64,000 nt of DNA from CAZLWA01 sp964563165. GTDB lineage: Bacteria; CLD3; SB21. A program made the position numbers and the translations under genes. Below the pieces are notes generated by a model that was given only the letters and a program-made list of their open reading frames with translations, was not told the DNA's origin and did not search any database. The stretch is from NCBI GenBank assembly GCA_964563165.1, contig CAZLWA010000048.1:1-64000 (forward strand), read 5' to 3'. The first letter of the stretch is position 1. Each line of letters opens with the position of its first letter. Below are positions 17,638 through 26,764 of this stretch, one piece after another.

Positions 17638-17892
17638 TTACGATTTTTTTCTTCCATTTTCCAAACCTTTCAGTAAAGCCGCCAACGCGACGAGCGTCCA
17701 TACCGCTTCCAGGATAACAAATGGAATGTAATCAATGAGCACGGAGGCGTAGCATGACAATCCTGCCCCAAACACATTCAGCGAAATATAAATTAAACTT
17801 TCCTGCGTGAGTTTCTTGAACAGATTCAGTACAAATGCGATCAGCAAAAGCCCTACACCGACCGAACCGATGATTATTTGATAATTTAACAT
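17638..17892 (-). CDS. CBU_0592-like small membrane protein (84 aa)
   Basis: Three hydrophobic helices (about residues 5-24, 33-50 and 54-76) with the ending AVWTLVALAALLKGL and central YISLNVFGAGL match the small CBU_0592-like family of unknown function. It is convergent with the Rrf2 gene, with 13 bases between stops. An inverted R2 repeat sits directly upstream, so its promoter is not obvious. Confidence 0.65.
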   Translation of the reverse strand: MLNYQIIIGSVGVGLLLIAFVLNLFKKLTQESLIYISLNVFGAGLSCYASVLIDYIPFVILEAVWTLVALAALLKGLENGRKKS

Positions 17893-17901
17893 CTTTGTTT
17901 C

Positions 17902-17972
17902 GCCACCAAGTCACCAAGACACAAAGAGTATTTTGCTTCTTGTTTTCCTTCGTGTCTTGGTGCCTTCGTGGC
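17902..17972. repeat. R2 inverted repeat pair
   Basis: Two 25-base arms, 17902-17926 (gccaccaagtcaccaagaca...) and 17948-17972 (cttcgtgtcttggtgccttc...), are inverted copies with three mismatches and a 21-base spacer. Each arm is three degenerate CACNAAGN octamers. The element could form a long hairpin. It lies between the divergent-in-sense ends of two minus-strand genes. Confidence 0.85.
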
Positions 17973-17977
17973 ATGTT

Positions 17978-18937
17978 TTAAGAATTCAAGAATTCCAGCG
18001 CCCGTGTTTCCGACCAATATTCTCCGTTATCACCGGGCATAATGAAACTTGCGTGACCGCCGGATTTCGGGATCTCAAGAAAAAAATTCGGATTCGCCTC
18101 GGCCTCTTTCGTCGGATAACAAGGCTCATTCAGGAAAGGGTCGTTCCTCGCGTTAACCAAAAGCGCCGGAATAGAAATGGAGTCTAAAAATTGCTTGCAG
18201 CTTGCTTTTTTCCAATAGTCTTCGGCATCGCGAAAACCATGAATGGGCGCGGTGTAGCGGTCATCAAATTCTTTGAATGTCGCAACACGTTTAAAATCCT
18301 CGTTCGTAATCTCGCCGGGAAACAGTTCGGATTTGACCTTCATTTTTTCACGCAGCATGCGGAAAAACCGGATCATGTAAATTTTGTTGGAGGGCTGCGC
18401 CATTTTTTCGGCTCCGGACTTAAGGTCGCACGGAACGGAAAAACTCACCGCTTTCTTTACCGCAGGGTGAATGCGGTTTCCCCGCTCGCCAAGATATTTC
18501 AAATTCATATTTCCGCCGAGACTGAATCCGATGAGAGCAATGTCCGTGTAAGGGTCCCGGAGCGCGTGTTCAATGACCAAATGCAGGTCTTCGGTTGCCC
18601 CGCTGTGGTACGACTGGGCTTTACGATTCGGTTCGCCGCTGCATCCGCGAAAATTCCACGCCAGCGCATCCCAGCCGCGGCGATTCAGCGCTTTCACCAT
18701 GCCCCGCATATACGCCCGCCCGCTGTTGCCTTCCAGGCCGTGCGATAGAATAGCGACACGCTTCGATCCGGTGCGCGACCAATCCAGGTCCAAAAAATCA
18801 TCATCGGGTGTCAGAATGCGCTCGCGTTGATAGTGCACGCCTTCGACTTTTCTAAAAAGCGTCGGTACGATCGTTTGCACGTGGCCGTTCGATAAATAAA
18901 ACGGCGGCCGATAGGTTGAATACGTGATGATGGGCAA
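17978..18937 (-). CDS. YheT-family alpha/beta hydrolase
   Basis: A 319-residue esterase-like hydrolase of the YheT/ABHD1-3 group. Landmarks are NGHVQTIVPT near the N-terminus, HGLEGNSG (oxyanion region), NFRGCSGEPN, the nucleophile elbow GFSLGGN, NARNDPF with the acid, and SGGHASFI with the catalytic His. The start lies one base after the stop of the peptidase gene at 18939, so the two are probably one transcript. Physiological substrate unknown. Confidence 0.88.
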   Translation of the reverse strand: MPIITYSTYRPPFYLSNGHVQTIVPTLFRKVEGVHYQRERILTPDDDFLDLDWSRTGSKRVAILSHGLEGNSGRAYMRGMVKALNRRGWDALAWNFRGCSGEPNRKAQSYHSGATEDLHLVIEHALRDPYTDIALIGFSLGGNMNLKYLGERGNRIHPAVKKAVSFSVPCDLKSGAEKMAQPSNKIYMIRFFRMLREKMKVKSELFPGEITNEDFKRVATFKEFDDRYTAPIHGFRDAEDYWKKASCKQFLDSISIPALLVNARNDPFLNEPCYPTKEAEANPNFFLEIPKSGGHASFIMPGDNGEYWSETRALEFLNS

Positions 18938-18938
18938 T

Positions 18939-21149
18939 TTATAGATTTTTCATCCAGAATTCGATCATGGTGTTGTACAAATGAATATTCGCCGGCCGGT
19001 CAATGAAACCGTGTTTACGCATCGGGTAGATCATCAGATCAAATTGAATATTCGCTTTGATCAGTTCATTCATAAAATCCTGCGAGTTTTGCGGATGCAC
19101 GTTGTCGTCATACGTTCCGTGGACCATAAGAAGACGGCCGTGCAGATCCTTCGCATATTGATTCAGATTCATCTTTGCATAGCCGTCAGGATTCTCCTGC
19201 GGCGTTTTCATGGTAATTTCAGCGTATTTGGTATCGTAATATTCAAAAGTCGTCACCGGCGCTCCGGCAATACCCGCTTTGAATTCCTTCGAACGCGTCA
19301 TGGCAAGCAACGTAAACGTTCCGCCTCCGCTCCAGCCGTACACCCCGATCCGTTCCGGATCGACATACGATTGGCGCTTCAGCCAATGAGCGGCATCGAC
19401 GAGGTCATTGAGTTCGCCGTCGCTTGATTGCTGCTTGTACACGGTTCTCTCCAGCGTTTTGCTGATTCCCGTTGCGCTGCGGTTATCGACTTGCAGAACG
19501 ATGTAGCCCTTGTTCAAAAGAATGTTGTGAAACCAAAAACGCTGGCCGCCCCAGGAATTGGAAACCGTAGGAGCGCCGGGGCCGCCATAGACATGAATGA
19601 TAACCGGATATTTCTTATTCAGATCGAAATTTTTCGGCTTAAGAACAGCCGCCGGCATCATAAAGCCGTCGCGCGTAGGGATCGAAAAATATTCCGGGAA
19701 CTGCAGCCCGTACGGCGCCAGTAACTCCTGCCGCGGTGCGGCGATCGTACTTACCAGCTTTCCGTCATTCCTGCGCAGGGAGACCGCGGGCATGGTCTTT
19801 CCGTTCGAAAAATTTTCCACATAATACTGTCCACCCGGACCGAGCGTTGCCTGGTGTTTGCCGTCTTCCTGCGAAAGACGCTGCATTTTTTTTCCGTCCA
19901 GCTGAATGCGGTAGACTTGCCGCTCGATCGAAGATTTTTCCAGCGCTTCGAAATAGAGCAGGTCATTTTTTTCATCCAGACCGATGATCCCGCCTGCGCG
20001 GTGAAGTCCGGAGAGGCACACGGACCAATTGCCCTGGGTGATCTGATTGATGAGCTTACCGTTCATGTCGTAACGGTACAAATGCGTGTACCCGCTGCGT
20101 TGGGAAGACCAGATAAACTGTTTTCCATTTTTCAAAAAATACAGATCGTCATTTTCCTTCACCCACATGGGATCTGATTCTTTGAGGATAAGGGACGGCT
20201 TACCCGTGACGGCATCCACGAAATATAAATTCACTTCCGTTTGCGCGCGATTCATGGTTTGCACGCTCACACTCTTTCCGTCGGGGAGCCATTTGACTCG
20301 AACAATATACTCGTATGGAATTCCCGCAAAATCAGCCCACGTAATTTTTCCAGAACTGAGATTGACGATGCCCACTTTGATCGAGGGATTGACGCCTCCG
20401 ACCTTAGGATAGCGCTGCCTAATGATGCGGGGCACGGCAGGTTTGAAATCAGAAAATTCGACGACGCTCACTTTGGATTCGTCGGTCTGAAAAAACGCGA
20501 GGGACTTTGCATCCGGCGACCACCAATAGGCCAGGTCGTGGCGGTCAAAAACTTCTTCCCAATAGACCCAGGACAGCGTACCGTTGAGGAGAGTTTCCGA
20601 ACCGTTGCTCGTGAGCTGCTTTTCGGATTTGGCTGCGAGGTCATATTCAAACAGATTATTGTTGCGAACGTAAGCCACGTTCCGGCCGTCCGGGGAAAAC
20701 CGGGGTAACTTCTCTTCATCCGGCGTTTGCGTCAGGCGAATGAATTGCGCCGAAGCCAGTTCCAAAACGAAGATATCATTGCCAAATTCATATAACGCCC
20801 GGATGCCGCCGTCATCAAACGCTTCCGGCCACGACAGTTCGTCCGGCATACTTTCTTTGCCCAAAAGCGTCTGAAGATTTTCCATCGCTTTTCTCATATC
20901 CAAAACCGGAATGCGCTGGCCGTTTGCTGGATTCAATTTTTCAAACGTTCTTTCTTCCTTTGATTTGAGTGAATCGAATAGAAGTAAACTGCCGTCCTTC
21001 GTCCACACGTATTCCGGTACTGCAGCCAGGCGCATTGATTCCCCGGAGTATACCCACTCGACGGTGACCCCTTGTTTTTCCTGCGCGCGGGCACCCATGG
21101 CCACCGATGAAAAAACGACCGTCAGTAGAGCTCGTTTAAACATGTTCAT
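18939..21149 (-). CDS. Dipeptidyl peptidase IV-type S9 peptidase, secreted
   Basis: A 736-residue prolyl-type dipeptidyl peptidase. A signal peptide (ALLTVVFSSVAMGARAQ) leads into an eight-bladed DPP-IV beta-propeller with WVYWEEVFDRHDLAYWWSPD, which carries the Glu-containing N-terminus-recognition motif. The C-terminal hydrolase domain has GWSGGG (Ser near residue 607), the acid in GTYDDNVHP and the His in RKHGF. It removes X-Pro dipeptides from peptides in the periplasm or outside, which fits the proline and hydroxyproline use suggested by the cluster at 34-48 kb. Operonic with the YheT gene. Confidence 0.93.
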   Translation of the reverse strand: MNMFKRALLTVVFSSVAMGARAQEKQGVTVEWVYSGESMRLAAVPEYVWTKDGSLLLFDSLKSKEERTFEKLNPANGQRIPVLDMRKAMENLQTLLGKESMPDELSWPEAFDDGGIRALYEFGNDIFVLELASAQFIRLTQTPDEEKLPRFSPDGRNVAYVRNNNLFEYDLAAKSEKQLTSNGSETLLNGTLSWVYWEEVFDRHDLAYWWSPDAKSLAFFQTDESKVSVVEFSDFKPAVPRIIRQRYPKVGGVNPSIKVGIVNLSSGKITWADFAGIPYEYIVRVKWLPDGKSVSVQTMNRAQTEVNLYFVDAVTGKPSLILKESDPMWVKENDDLYFLKNGKQFIWSSQRSGYTHLYRYDMNGKLINQITQGNWSVCLSGLHRAGGIIGLDEKNDLLYFEALEKSSIERQVYRIQLDGKKMQRLSQEDGKHQATLGPGGQYYVENFSNGKTMPAVSLRRNDGKLVSTIAAPRQELLAPYGLQFPEYFSIPTRDGFMMPAAVLKPKNFDLNKKYPVIIHVYGGPGAPTVSNSWGGQRFWFHNILLNKGYIVLQVDNRSATGISKTLERTVYKQQSSDGELNDLVDAAHWLKRQSYVDPERIGVYGWSGGGTFTLLAMTRSKEFKAGIAGAPVTTFEYYDTKYAEITMKTPQENPDGYAKMNLNQYAKDLHGRLLMVHGTYDDNVHPQNSQDFMNELIKANIQFDLMIYPMRKHGFIDRPANIHLYNTMIEFWMKNL

Positions 21150-21186
21150 GACACGTCCTCTATTTGTTATTCTGAAATTGTAAATT

Positions 21187-21939
21187 TTATTTCTTGTTTT
21201 CAGTGATGGCCCTCTTTAGCTTACTCCGGCGTTTTCCGCGAAGGGTCCCGTTCGTTGCCATGGCGGGCCCCAGAAGCCAATAAGTCATCCCCGCCCATCC
21301 CGCCGAATCAAACGCCCAAAGCACGAGCAGCGAAAGAACAGCTATCATGATATAAATAATAAGGACGGCTATTTCCGTTCGCGTGTCAAAAATCTCCAGT
21401 TCATTGAGCTCCAGGATTTTCCGCTTCCGGTATGCGTGTCCGTATAGTAAAAGAAAAACGAGGAACACCGCGATAAACCCGAGGCTGTAGATCACCATCA
21501 TTTGAGCGGGTTGCCCTGCTTCCATGACGCGCCGGACCGTCCCATCCGCCAGCGTAACGTCCTGACTAATTCCCATGATTCCATTGAGAATCAGCGTGAA
21601 AAGAAATTTCATGGGATAAATATAAAAAAGCACGACAAACAGAAGCACGCCATTCAGCGTAATCGTAAAATTGTCCTGCAATCCGAATCGCCGGAAAAAT
21701 GTATAATGAAGGTGCCAGATAGAAAACAGCATGGCGAAGCAGATCCCGAATGCAAAAAAGCCGCGCATCGCGGTCAGAAGCTCTGTAAAACTTTTCGGTA
21801 CTTCCAGCGAAACCACTAACAGCGTGACCGCAAACGCGAAAACGGCATCGCTAAAGCCTTCGATACGGCTGACTTCGTGGCCGCGCCAGCGAAAATCCGC
21901 GGCGCCAAAATTGTTTTTAATGAGTTCTTCGCGAATCAT
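21187..21939 (-). CDS. TMEM175-type potassium channel (DUF1211)
   Basis: A 250-residue membrane protein with the TMEM175 signature R-x3-FSDAVFAFAVTLL in the first helix, where the Leu/Ile filter residues of this K+ channel family lie. About six hydrophobic helices follow, and a basic C-terminal tail closes it. Bacterial members form tetramers. The start codon lies 23 bases inside the end of the NUDIX gene, so expression is probably coupled. Confidence 0.85.
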   Translation of the reverse strand: MIREELIKNNFGAADFRWRGHEVSRIEGFSDAVFAFAVTLLVVSLEVPKSFTELLTAMRGFFAFGICFAMLFSIWHLHYTFFRRFGLQDNFTITLNGVLLFVVLFYIYPMKFLFTLILNGIMGISQDVTLADGTVRRVMEAGQPAQMMVIYSLGFIAVFLVFLLLYGHAYRKRKILELNELEIFDTRTEIAVLIIYIMIAVLSLLVLWAFDSAGWAGMTYWLLGPAMATNGTLRGKRRSKLKRAITENKK

Positions 21940-22519
21940 ACGTGTTTTCTTTCACGGCAGTGTTTTGACCTGACGTCTTTCTCACCATGCGCATCATGGA
22001 TTCGTCGGTCGTGTATTCTGAAACTTTTTCCAAAGCAATCCATTCTAAATTTTTAGATTCGCCCGATATTTTCAGCGGCGCATCCTTGTCCGCTTCGAAC
22101 AGGAATCTAATATCATAATGCAAATGTTTTGGCTCGTTCTTATGCGGTGGAATTTCATGAACGTCCAGATCAAAAATGGCATCCGAGACCGGAACCATAT
22201 TTTCCAATCCCGATTCTTCCCGCCCCTCGCGCAGCGCCACCTTCAACACGTCGGGGTCGCCGTCGGCGTGGCCCCCGAGTTGTAGCCAACGATCCAGCTT
22301 GCGATGATGCGTCAACAGTACGTGCGTTCGCCCCCGGTCCAATATCCATGCAGAGCCTGTAATATGTCCTGCCGGCAAGGATCGCTCAAAACACCGTATT
22401 TCCGTACGAACGAAATTTTGAATATGTTCCAGCATTTGCTTTTCGAGTACGTCAGCCGGCCGGTACTGGGAAAGTTGAGTCAAAAAAACCTGACGGTGCA
22501 TGAGTAACTCATGATCCAT
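21917..22519 (-). CDS. NUDIX hydrolase
   Basis: A 200-residue NUDIX pyrophosphatase. The box reads GHADGDPDVLKVALREGREESGL: the REx2EExG core is intact, but the first Glu of the classical Gx5Ex7REUXEExGU motif is Asp. The LGGHAD start is typical of the MutT-like group that acts on small nucleotide or alcohol pyrophosphates. The N-terminal 50 residues are helical. The substrate cannot be assigned. Overlaps the TMEM175 gene by 23 bases. Confidence 0.85.
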   Translation of the reverse strand: MDHELLMHRQVFLTQLSQYRPADVLEKQMLEHIQNFVRTEIRCFERSLPAGHITGSAWILDRGRTHVLLTHHRKLDRWLQLGGHADGDPDVLKVALREGREESGLENMVPVSDAIFDLDVHEIPPHKNEPKHLHYDIRFLFEADKDAPLKISGESKNLEWIALEKVSEYTTDESMMRMVRKTSGQNTAVKENTYDSRRTH

Positions 22520-22575
22520 TGTTCTCTATCACGAATTTTTCGGGTTATTGCAGATGTGTTTATTGAGGTTGTCCC

Positions 22576-23859
22576 TTATTCCTGAAGAACTGGAAATGAA
22601 AGCTTGAATGTGGTGCCTTTTCCCGGATCGCTTTCCACTTCGATTTTGCCCTTGTGTTTTTTCATGATTTCCTGCGAGATGGTCAATCCCAGCCCGGTTC
22701 CTTCCTCGCCGCCTTTGGTTGTAAACCCGGGTTCGAAGATCATTTCAAGATTTTCTTTGGAAATGCCCACGCCGTTATCCCTGATATTTACGACCACATG
22801 GCCGTTATGATTCTGTGTGCGGATCCAGACTTCGCCTTTGTCTCCGCTCGCTTGGGCGGCGTTGTTGAGCAGATTGATCATGACCTGCGATATCGGACCG
22901 GGCAAACCCATAATTTTCGGGATTTTGCCAAATTCTTTATGAAATTCCACCTGATGCTTGAACTTAGCTTTCAGCAGCGCCAAGGCGCGGTCAATTTGCG
23001 CGTGCAGGTCAGTCATGACGAATTCCGCATCGTCGAGACGCGAGAAGCCGCGCAAATCCTCTATGATCTCGCTCACTAGATCGCAGGAATGGTTGATAAT
23101 ATCCACTGCCGATTCGAAGTCGCGAAGCACATCGGCAATACTGACATCGTTCGGAATGCTTTTTTTCAGCTCATCGGTTTTTATTTTACCGGTGACGAAT
23201 TTTTGAATGTTTTCCAAGAGAGTTCTTACTTCGGTCCACTCGATCTTGAGCAGTTTCGTGGAATTTCCGATGTTGTTGATAGGATTACGAATCTCGTGTG
23301 CGATGCTGCCCATGAGTTTTCCAAGCATCGACATTTTTTCGGAACGAATCAATTGCTCCTGCGCGCTCTTCAGCGATTCGTACGCCTGTTGGATCTGCTT
23401 GTTGGCAAGTTCCAGCTCCCGGCTTTGGAAATAGAAATCCACGCCCCGCTTAATGATGATCCTCAGATCGTCCGCTTCGAAAGGCTTCGTCACGTATTGA
23501 AATACGCGTCCTGCGTTGATGGATTCGATAAGATCTTTTACGTCCGTGTATCCGGTAAGTATGATGCGAATGCAATCCGGATTGATATTAATCGAGCGAT
23601 TGAGAAACTCCGTTCCGGTCATCACCGGCATGCGTTGATCCGAAACGATCAATGCGATTTCGGGAGTGGCCTGAAGAATATCCAGGGCGGCCTTTCCGCT
23701 GGATGCCGCGTGGACAATATAATCCTCACCCAGAATGCGCGAAAGCACCTTCAGCACATTCTCCTCGTCATCCACGATTAAAATCTGCACTTTGGATTCA
23801 GGAACCGAAGCTTGTTCATCCAGGACTTGCTGGTCGCTCGTTGGAAGCCTTTTCAGCAT
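22576..23859 (-). CDS. Response regulator-histidine kinase fusion (REC-HisKA-HATPase)
   Basis: A 427-residue cytoplasmic signalling protein. The REC domain comes first (about residues 26-145: VDDEEN, the phospho-Asp in SDQRMPVMTG, LTGYTD, VTKPF), then a coiled-coil linker, HisKA with the phospho-His in AHEIRNPINN, and an HATPase_c domain (NLLNNAAQA, RDNGVGIS, GTGLGLTIS). Without membrane segments, it must receive its signal through the REC domain from another kinase or by direct contact. No partner regulator is encoded next to it. Confidence 0.92.
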   Translation of the reverse strand: MLKRLPTSDQQVLDEQASVPESKVQILIVDDEENVLKVLSRILGEDYIVHAASSGKAALDILQATPEIALIVSDQRMPVMTGTEFLNRSININPDCIRIILTGYTDVKDLIESINAGRVFQYVTKPFEADDLRIIIKRGVDFYFQSRELELANKQIQQAYESLKSAQEQLIRSEKMSMLGKLMGSIAHEIRNPINNIGNSTKLLKIEWTEVRTLLENIQKFVTGKIKTDELKKSIPNDVSIADVLRDFESAVDIINHSCDLVSEIIEDLRGFSRLDDAEFVMTDLHAQIDRALALLKAKFKHQVEFHKEFGKIPKIMGLPGPISQVMINLLNNAAQASGDKGEVWIRTQNHNGHVVVNIRDNGVGISKENLEMIFEPGFTTKGGEEGTGLGLTISQEIMKKHKGKIEVESDPGKGTTFKLSFPVLQE

Positions 23860-23930
23860 GAACGGTTACACTTTTTTTTCAGGACCATGTATCTGTTAAT
23901 GGTCAATACTAACAAAAACGCTCGTTTAAA

Positions 23931-24740
23931 TCAAGCATGAACTTTCCACCGCCGATGCTGCCAAAACCATTGTTCCGGATAAAGGCGTATCGCCGATTCG
24001 ATTGCGGCGGTATAAGCCTGGGTAAAAGCTTTTCCCGGCTCCAGACGCTCGATCCAAAAGCGGTGGCCGTATTTCCTCTCGCGTGAGGCCAGACAGATAT
24101 ACCCAGGCAGATTAAATTTTTTCGCCAGAAATTCCGGCCCCGCGGCGGCAAAACAATCCCGCCCGAAGAATGTGACCGGAACGGCATTATTTCCAAAGTC
24201 CTGATCGGCCAGCAGGGCCAGGCAATATTTTTCTCTAACGCATTGCACCAGCGCCGCGGGATCGTCGTCGTATATCACTTTCATACCTGCCCGTTCGCGC
24301 TGTTCGTTAATCAACCGATCTACCATTCTGTTCCTTTGCCTTCGGACGATCACCGCAAGCTTTATTTTTCTTTCAACCAAGACCTTACCCATCAGTTCCC
24401 AATTGCCTAAATGCGCCGAAATGAAAATAGCCCCGCCGGAAATGTCTTTAAAAAAATCCGGCGGTAATTCCAAACGGTAATCGCCGGGTTCGCTCAGCCG
24501 GATCCGGCTCAGCAGCAGCAATTCAAAAAACGTCCGCCCCAGGTTTTGATAGGATAGATAAAGAATTTTCTTATCATGGAATTTCATGCCGCTGTGAAGT
24601 AAGTTGTCTGCCGCGACGGCTCTGCGAATCCCGGCTGCGTAAAATAGCGCTCCGACGCATGCGCCCGCATCCGAAATCTTTGGATACGGGAACCGTGATA
24701 GAATTTTTTGGATCGCCCTGAGCCCATACTCTATGAACAT
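23931..24740 (-). CDS. LpxL/HtrB-type lysophospholipid acyltransferase
   Basis: A 269-residue inner-membrane-associated acyltransferase of the lipid A late-acyltransferase family. The catalytic SAHLGNWE (H-x4-E) is clear, along with the RRQRNRMVDRLINEQRERAGM block, LADQDFGNNAVPVTFFGR and the C-terminal PEQWFWQHRRWK. It likely adds a secondary acyl chain to a lipid A precursor, implying a lipopolysaccharide-type outer membrane. Shares one base with the end of rnhA and belongs to the lipM-rnhA-acyltransferase operon. Confidence 0.87.
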   Translation of the reverse strand: MFIEYGLRAIQKILSRFPYPKISDAGACVGALFYAAGIRRAVAADNLLHSGMKFHDKKILYLSYQNLGRTFFELLLLSRIRLSEPGDYRLELPPDFFKDISGGAIFISAHLGNWELMGKVLVERKIKLAVIVRRQRNRMVDRLINEQRERAGMKVIYDDDPAALVQCVREKYCLALLADQDFGNNAVPVTFFGRDCFAAAGPEFLAKKFNLPGYICLASRERKYGHRFWIERLEPGKAFTQAYTAAIESAIRLYPEQWFWQHRRWKVHA

Positions 24741-25192
24741 TACTTTTGCCCCAGCGCCTGTTGCGCCAATGCGTCTACGCGCTCATTCCAGTGCACCCCG
24801 GCGTGGCCTTTCACTTTTTCAAAGCGGATGTCGTGCCTCCGGCATTGCTCCAGGATCATTTGCCAAAGCGTTTGATTCTTAACCGGTTTTTTATCTTTCG
24901 TGCGCCAACCGCTGCGCTGCCAGCGGTCGATCCAGTTTTGATTGAACGCGTTGACAATATACGCGCTATCGGAATGAAGCGTCACGCTGCATTTTTTCTT
25001 CAAACATTTCAAGGCCTCCGCCACCGCACTGAGTTCCATCCGATTGTTGGTCGTGTTCTCTTCCACGCCGGAGATTTCTTTGACCGTTTGCTCTCCTCCG
25101 GATTCGAAGAGGAGAACGGCTGCCCACGAACCTTGCCCGGGATTTCCTTTGCAGGCCCCGTCGGTATAAATGGTTACATGCGGAGAATTCAT
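24740..25192 (-). CDS. rnhA: Ribonuclease HI
   Basis: A 150-residue RNase HI that removes RNA from RNA-DNA hybrids. The DEDD residues are visible: D11 in YTDGACKGNPG, the Glu in NRMELSAV, the Asp in HSDSAYIVN and the last Asp in NERVDALA. The basic handle GWRTKDKKPVKN is present as in Escherichia coli RNase HI. It overlaps the lipM-like gene by four bases. Confidence 0.95.
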   Translation of the reverse strand: MNSPHVTIYTDGACKGNPGQGSWAAVLLFESGGEQTVKEISGVEENTTNNRMELSAVAEALKCLKKKCSVTLHSDSAYIVNAFNQNWIDRWQRSGWRTKDKKPVKNQTLWQMILEQCRRHDIRFEKVKGHAGVHWNERVDALAQQALGQK

Positions 25193-25986
25193 TTCTGTGT
25201 CCCTTTTCCCGCAGACGCCGGGATCAATGAAGTGCCGGAGCTTGCGGCATTGTGCGGTTCAATTTCGGGTTCGGTAAATTCGATTGCAAATTGCTCGGCG
25301 AAAGCCTCTTTCAGAGCGGCCTTTAGCGATTCGACTTCAAGGGTCTTGATTTGATCGGTTTCAATTGTTTTTCTATCGAGCGTTTCCCTCAGGCGCTGTT
25401 TATCTTCTTCGGCGAGGTTCAAAAACTCCGGCAGCCGGCGATGGTTCGATCCGATCAGAATGGAACCGTGTTGTAACACCGCGCCGGCAAAACGCCTTTG
25501 GGCGCTGCCGACGAGTTTTTTACCGGCTACCTGGATTTCATGCCTGGCCGAACTCGTAAAACAGGCCATGGAAGATGCCTGTTGATAAACATTTCGGAAA
25601 TCCGCCTGCGTGGCCGTCATGTCCGCGGGAATACCCAGCTTACGCAGGCCCGCCGTAAGCGCCCGGCCTATCTGACGATGGACATCCTCGATGCTTCCTC
25701 CTCCATCGCCGCCAAAAATCACGCTGTAAGTCAGCTCCTCCGCATGAAGAATGGCCCGCCCGCCGGTCGGACGGCGAACCACGTCCACGCATTGGGCCAG
25801 GCATCTATCCATGTCAATGTCGGTCAGCGTTTGGTTTTTACCTAGTGAAATACAAAAAGGTTTCCACTGGAAAAAACGGAGCGTCGGCAACGACCTGCCG
25901 GAAGCGGCCTCGCGGGCAAGCTCTTCGTCCAGGTTCATATTAAAAGAGCCGGAATTGAATCCCGTATCCAGGTATAGCCATTTCAT
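25189..25986 (-). CDS. LipM-type octanoyltransferase / lipoate ligase family
   Basis: A 265-residue cofactor-transferase fold protein. RRPTGGRAILH forms the acyl-binding loop, and C142 in MACF with the following GKKLVGSAQRR (acceptor Lys) matches the LipM octanoyl-ACP transferase of Firmicutes better than LplA, which lacks the cysteine. It should attach octanoyl groups to lipoyl domains of 2-oxoacid dehydrogenases or GcvH. It is first in a three-gene operon; the divergent region upstream (25987-26123) is AT-rich and probably holds promoters for both directions. LplA activity remains possible. Confidence 0.8.
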   Translation of the reverse strand: MKWLYLDTGFNSGSFNMNLDEELAREAASGRSLPTLRFFQWKPFCISLGKNQTLTDIDMDRCLAQCVDVVRRPTGGRAILHAEELTYSVIFGGDGGGSIEDVHRQIGRALTAGLRKLGIPADMTATQADFRNVYQQASSMACFTSSARHEIQVAGKKLVGSAQRRFAGAVLQHGSILIGSNHRRLPEFLNLAEEDKQRLRETLDRKTIETDQIKTLEVESLKAALKEAFAEQFAIEFTEPEIEPHNAASSGTSLIPASAGKGTQK

Positions 25987-26123
25987 TCGTACTGAAGTAT
26001 TTAAAGAGGAAAAAACTTGCCTTAAAAAAATTTTATTTATACCTTTCGCACAGGAATAATATAAATATAGAAAAGCGCTTTTTTTATTACAAGCTATTTC
26101 AGTCGTACTTGAGAAATGCTCTT

Positions 26124-26738
26124 ATGAAGTTCATTCCCAACGTGCTTACGGTTTTGCGGATTCTGGTCACACCGTTGTTCGTTTTCGCTTTACTCGAAGA
26201 CGGCTGGCAGGTCTATGCCGTGGTGATTTTTTTAGTGGCTTCGTTGACCGATTGGTATGACGGCTACCTGGCACGCAAGTACGGCTATTCTTCCGATTGG
26301 GGAAAATTTCTGGATCCTCTGGCGGATAAAATTTTAGTGCTCGCCGCGTTTTTTTCTTTTGCGTATTTAGGCGTCGTGAAGCTGTGGATGGTGATGGTCA
26401 TTGTCACGCGCGATTTTATCATCACGGGCTTACGCTCGTACGCGATGAGTAAAGACAGACCGATGATCACCAACCTGATCGCCAAACTTAAAACCGCGAC
26501 GCAAATGACCATGATCGTCTTGATCCTGATCGTCATCGCACTGCAATCCATACTGGCGCAATTTGCCCTCAGTGTCAGCGCCCATATCGAACAAACGGTT
26601 TCCATCGTCATGAAATATAATGTGATCTATTCCGGCATGCTCATCGTGACCCTGTTGACGACGCTTTCCGGCTGTATCTATCTGTATCAAAACCGGGAAA
26701 GCCTGCGCCAGCTGAGCAATTTTATTCAATTCAAATAA
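26124..26738 (+). CDS. pgsA: CDP-diacylglycerol-glycerol-3-phosphate 3-phosphatidyltransferase
   Basis: Inner-membrane enzyme for the first committed step of phosphatidylglycerol synthesis. The CDP-alcohol transferase motif is complete: DWYDGYLARKYGYSSDWGKFLDPLADK (the D-G-x2-A-R-x8-G-x3-D-x3-D pattern). Several hydrophobic helices follow. The ATG at 26124 starts the conserved MKFIPNVLTVLRI; a TTG at 26109 is the only earlier choice. pgpA, the next enzyme of the pathway, follows after 26 bases. Confidence 0.95.
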   Translation: MKFIPNVLTVLRILVTPLFVFALLEDGWQVYAVVIFLVASLTDWYDGYLARKYGYSSDWGKFLDPLADKILVLAAFFSFAYLGVVKLWMVMVIVTRDFIITGLRSYAMSKDRPMITNLIAKLKTATQMTMIVLILIVIALQSILAQFALSVSAHIEQTVSIVMKYNVIYSGMLIVTLLTTLSGCIYLYQNRESLRQLSNFIQFK

Positions 26739-26764
26739 ATTCCTTCCTCTCGCCGGCACCGGCC

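Noticed and set aside
23089..23781. 230-codon frame on the plus strand
   Set aside because: It is the antisense shadow of the REC-kinase gene (22576-23859), with no ribosome site and no recognisable domain.
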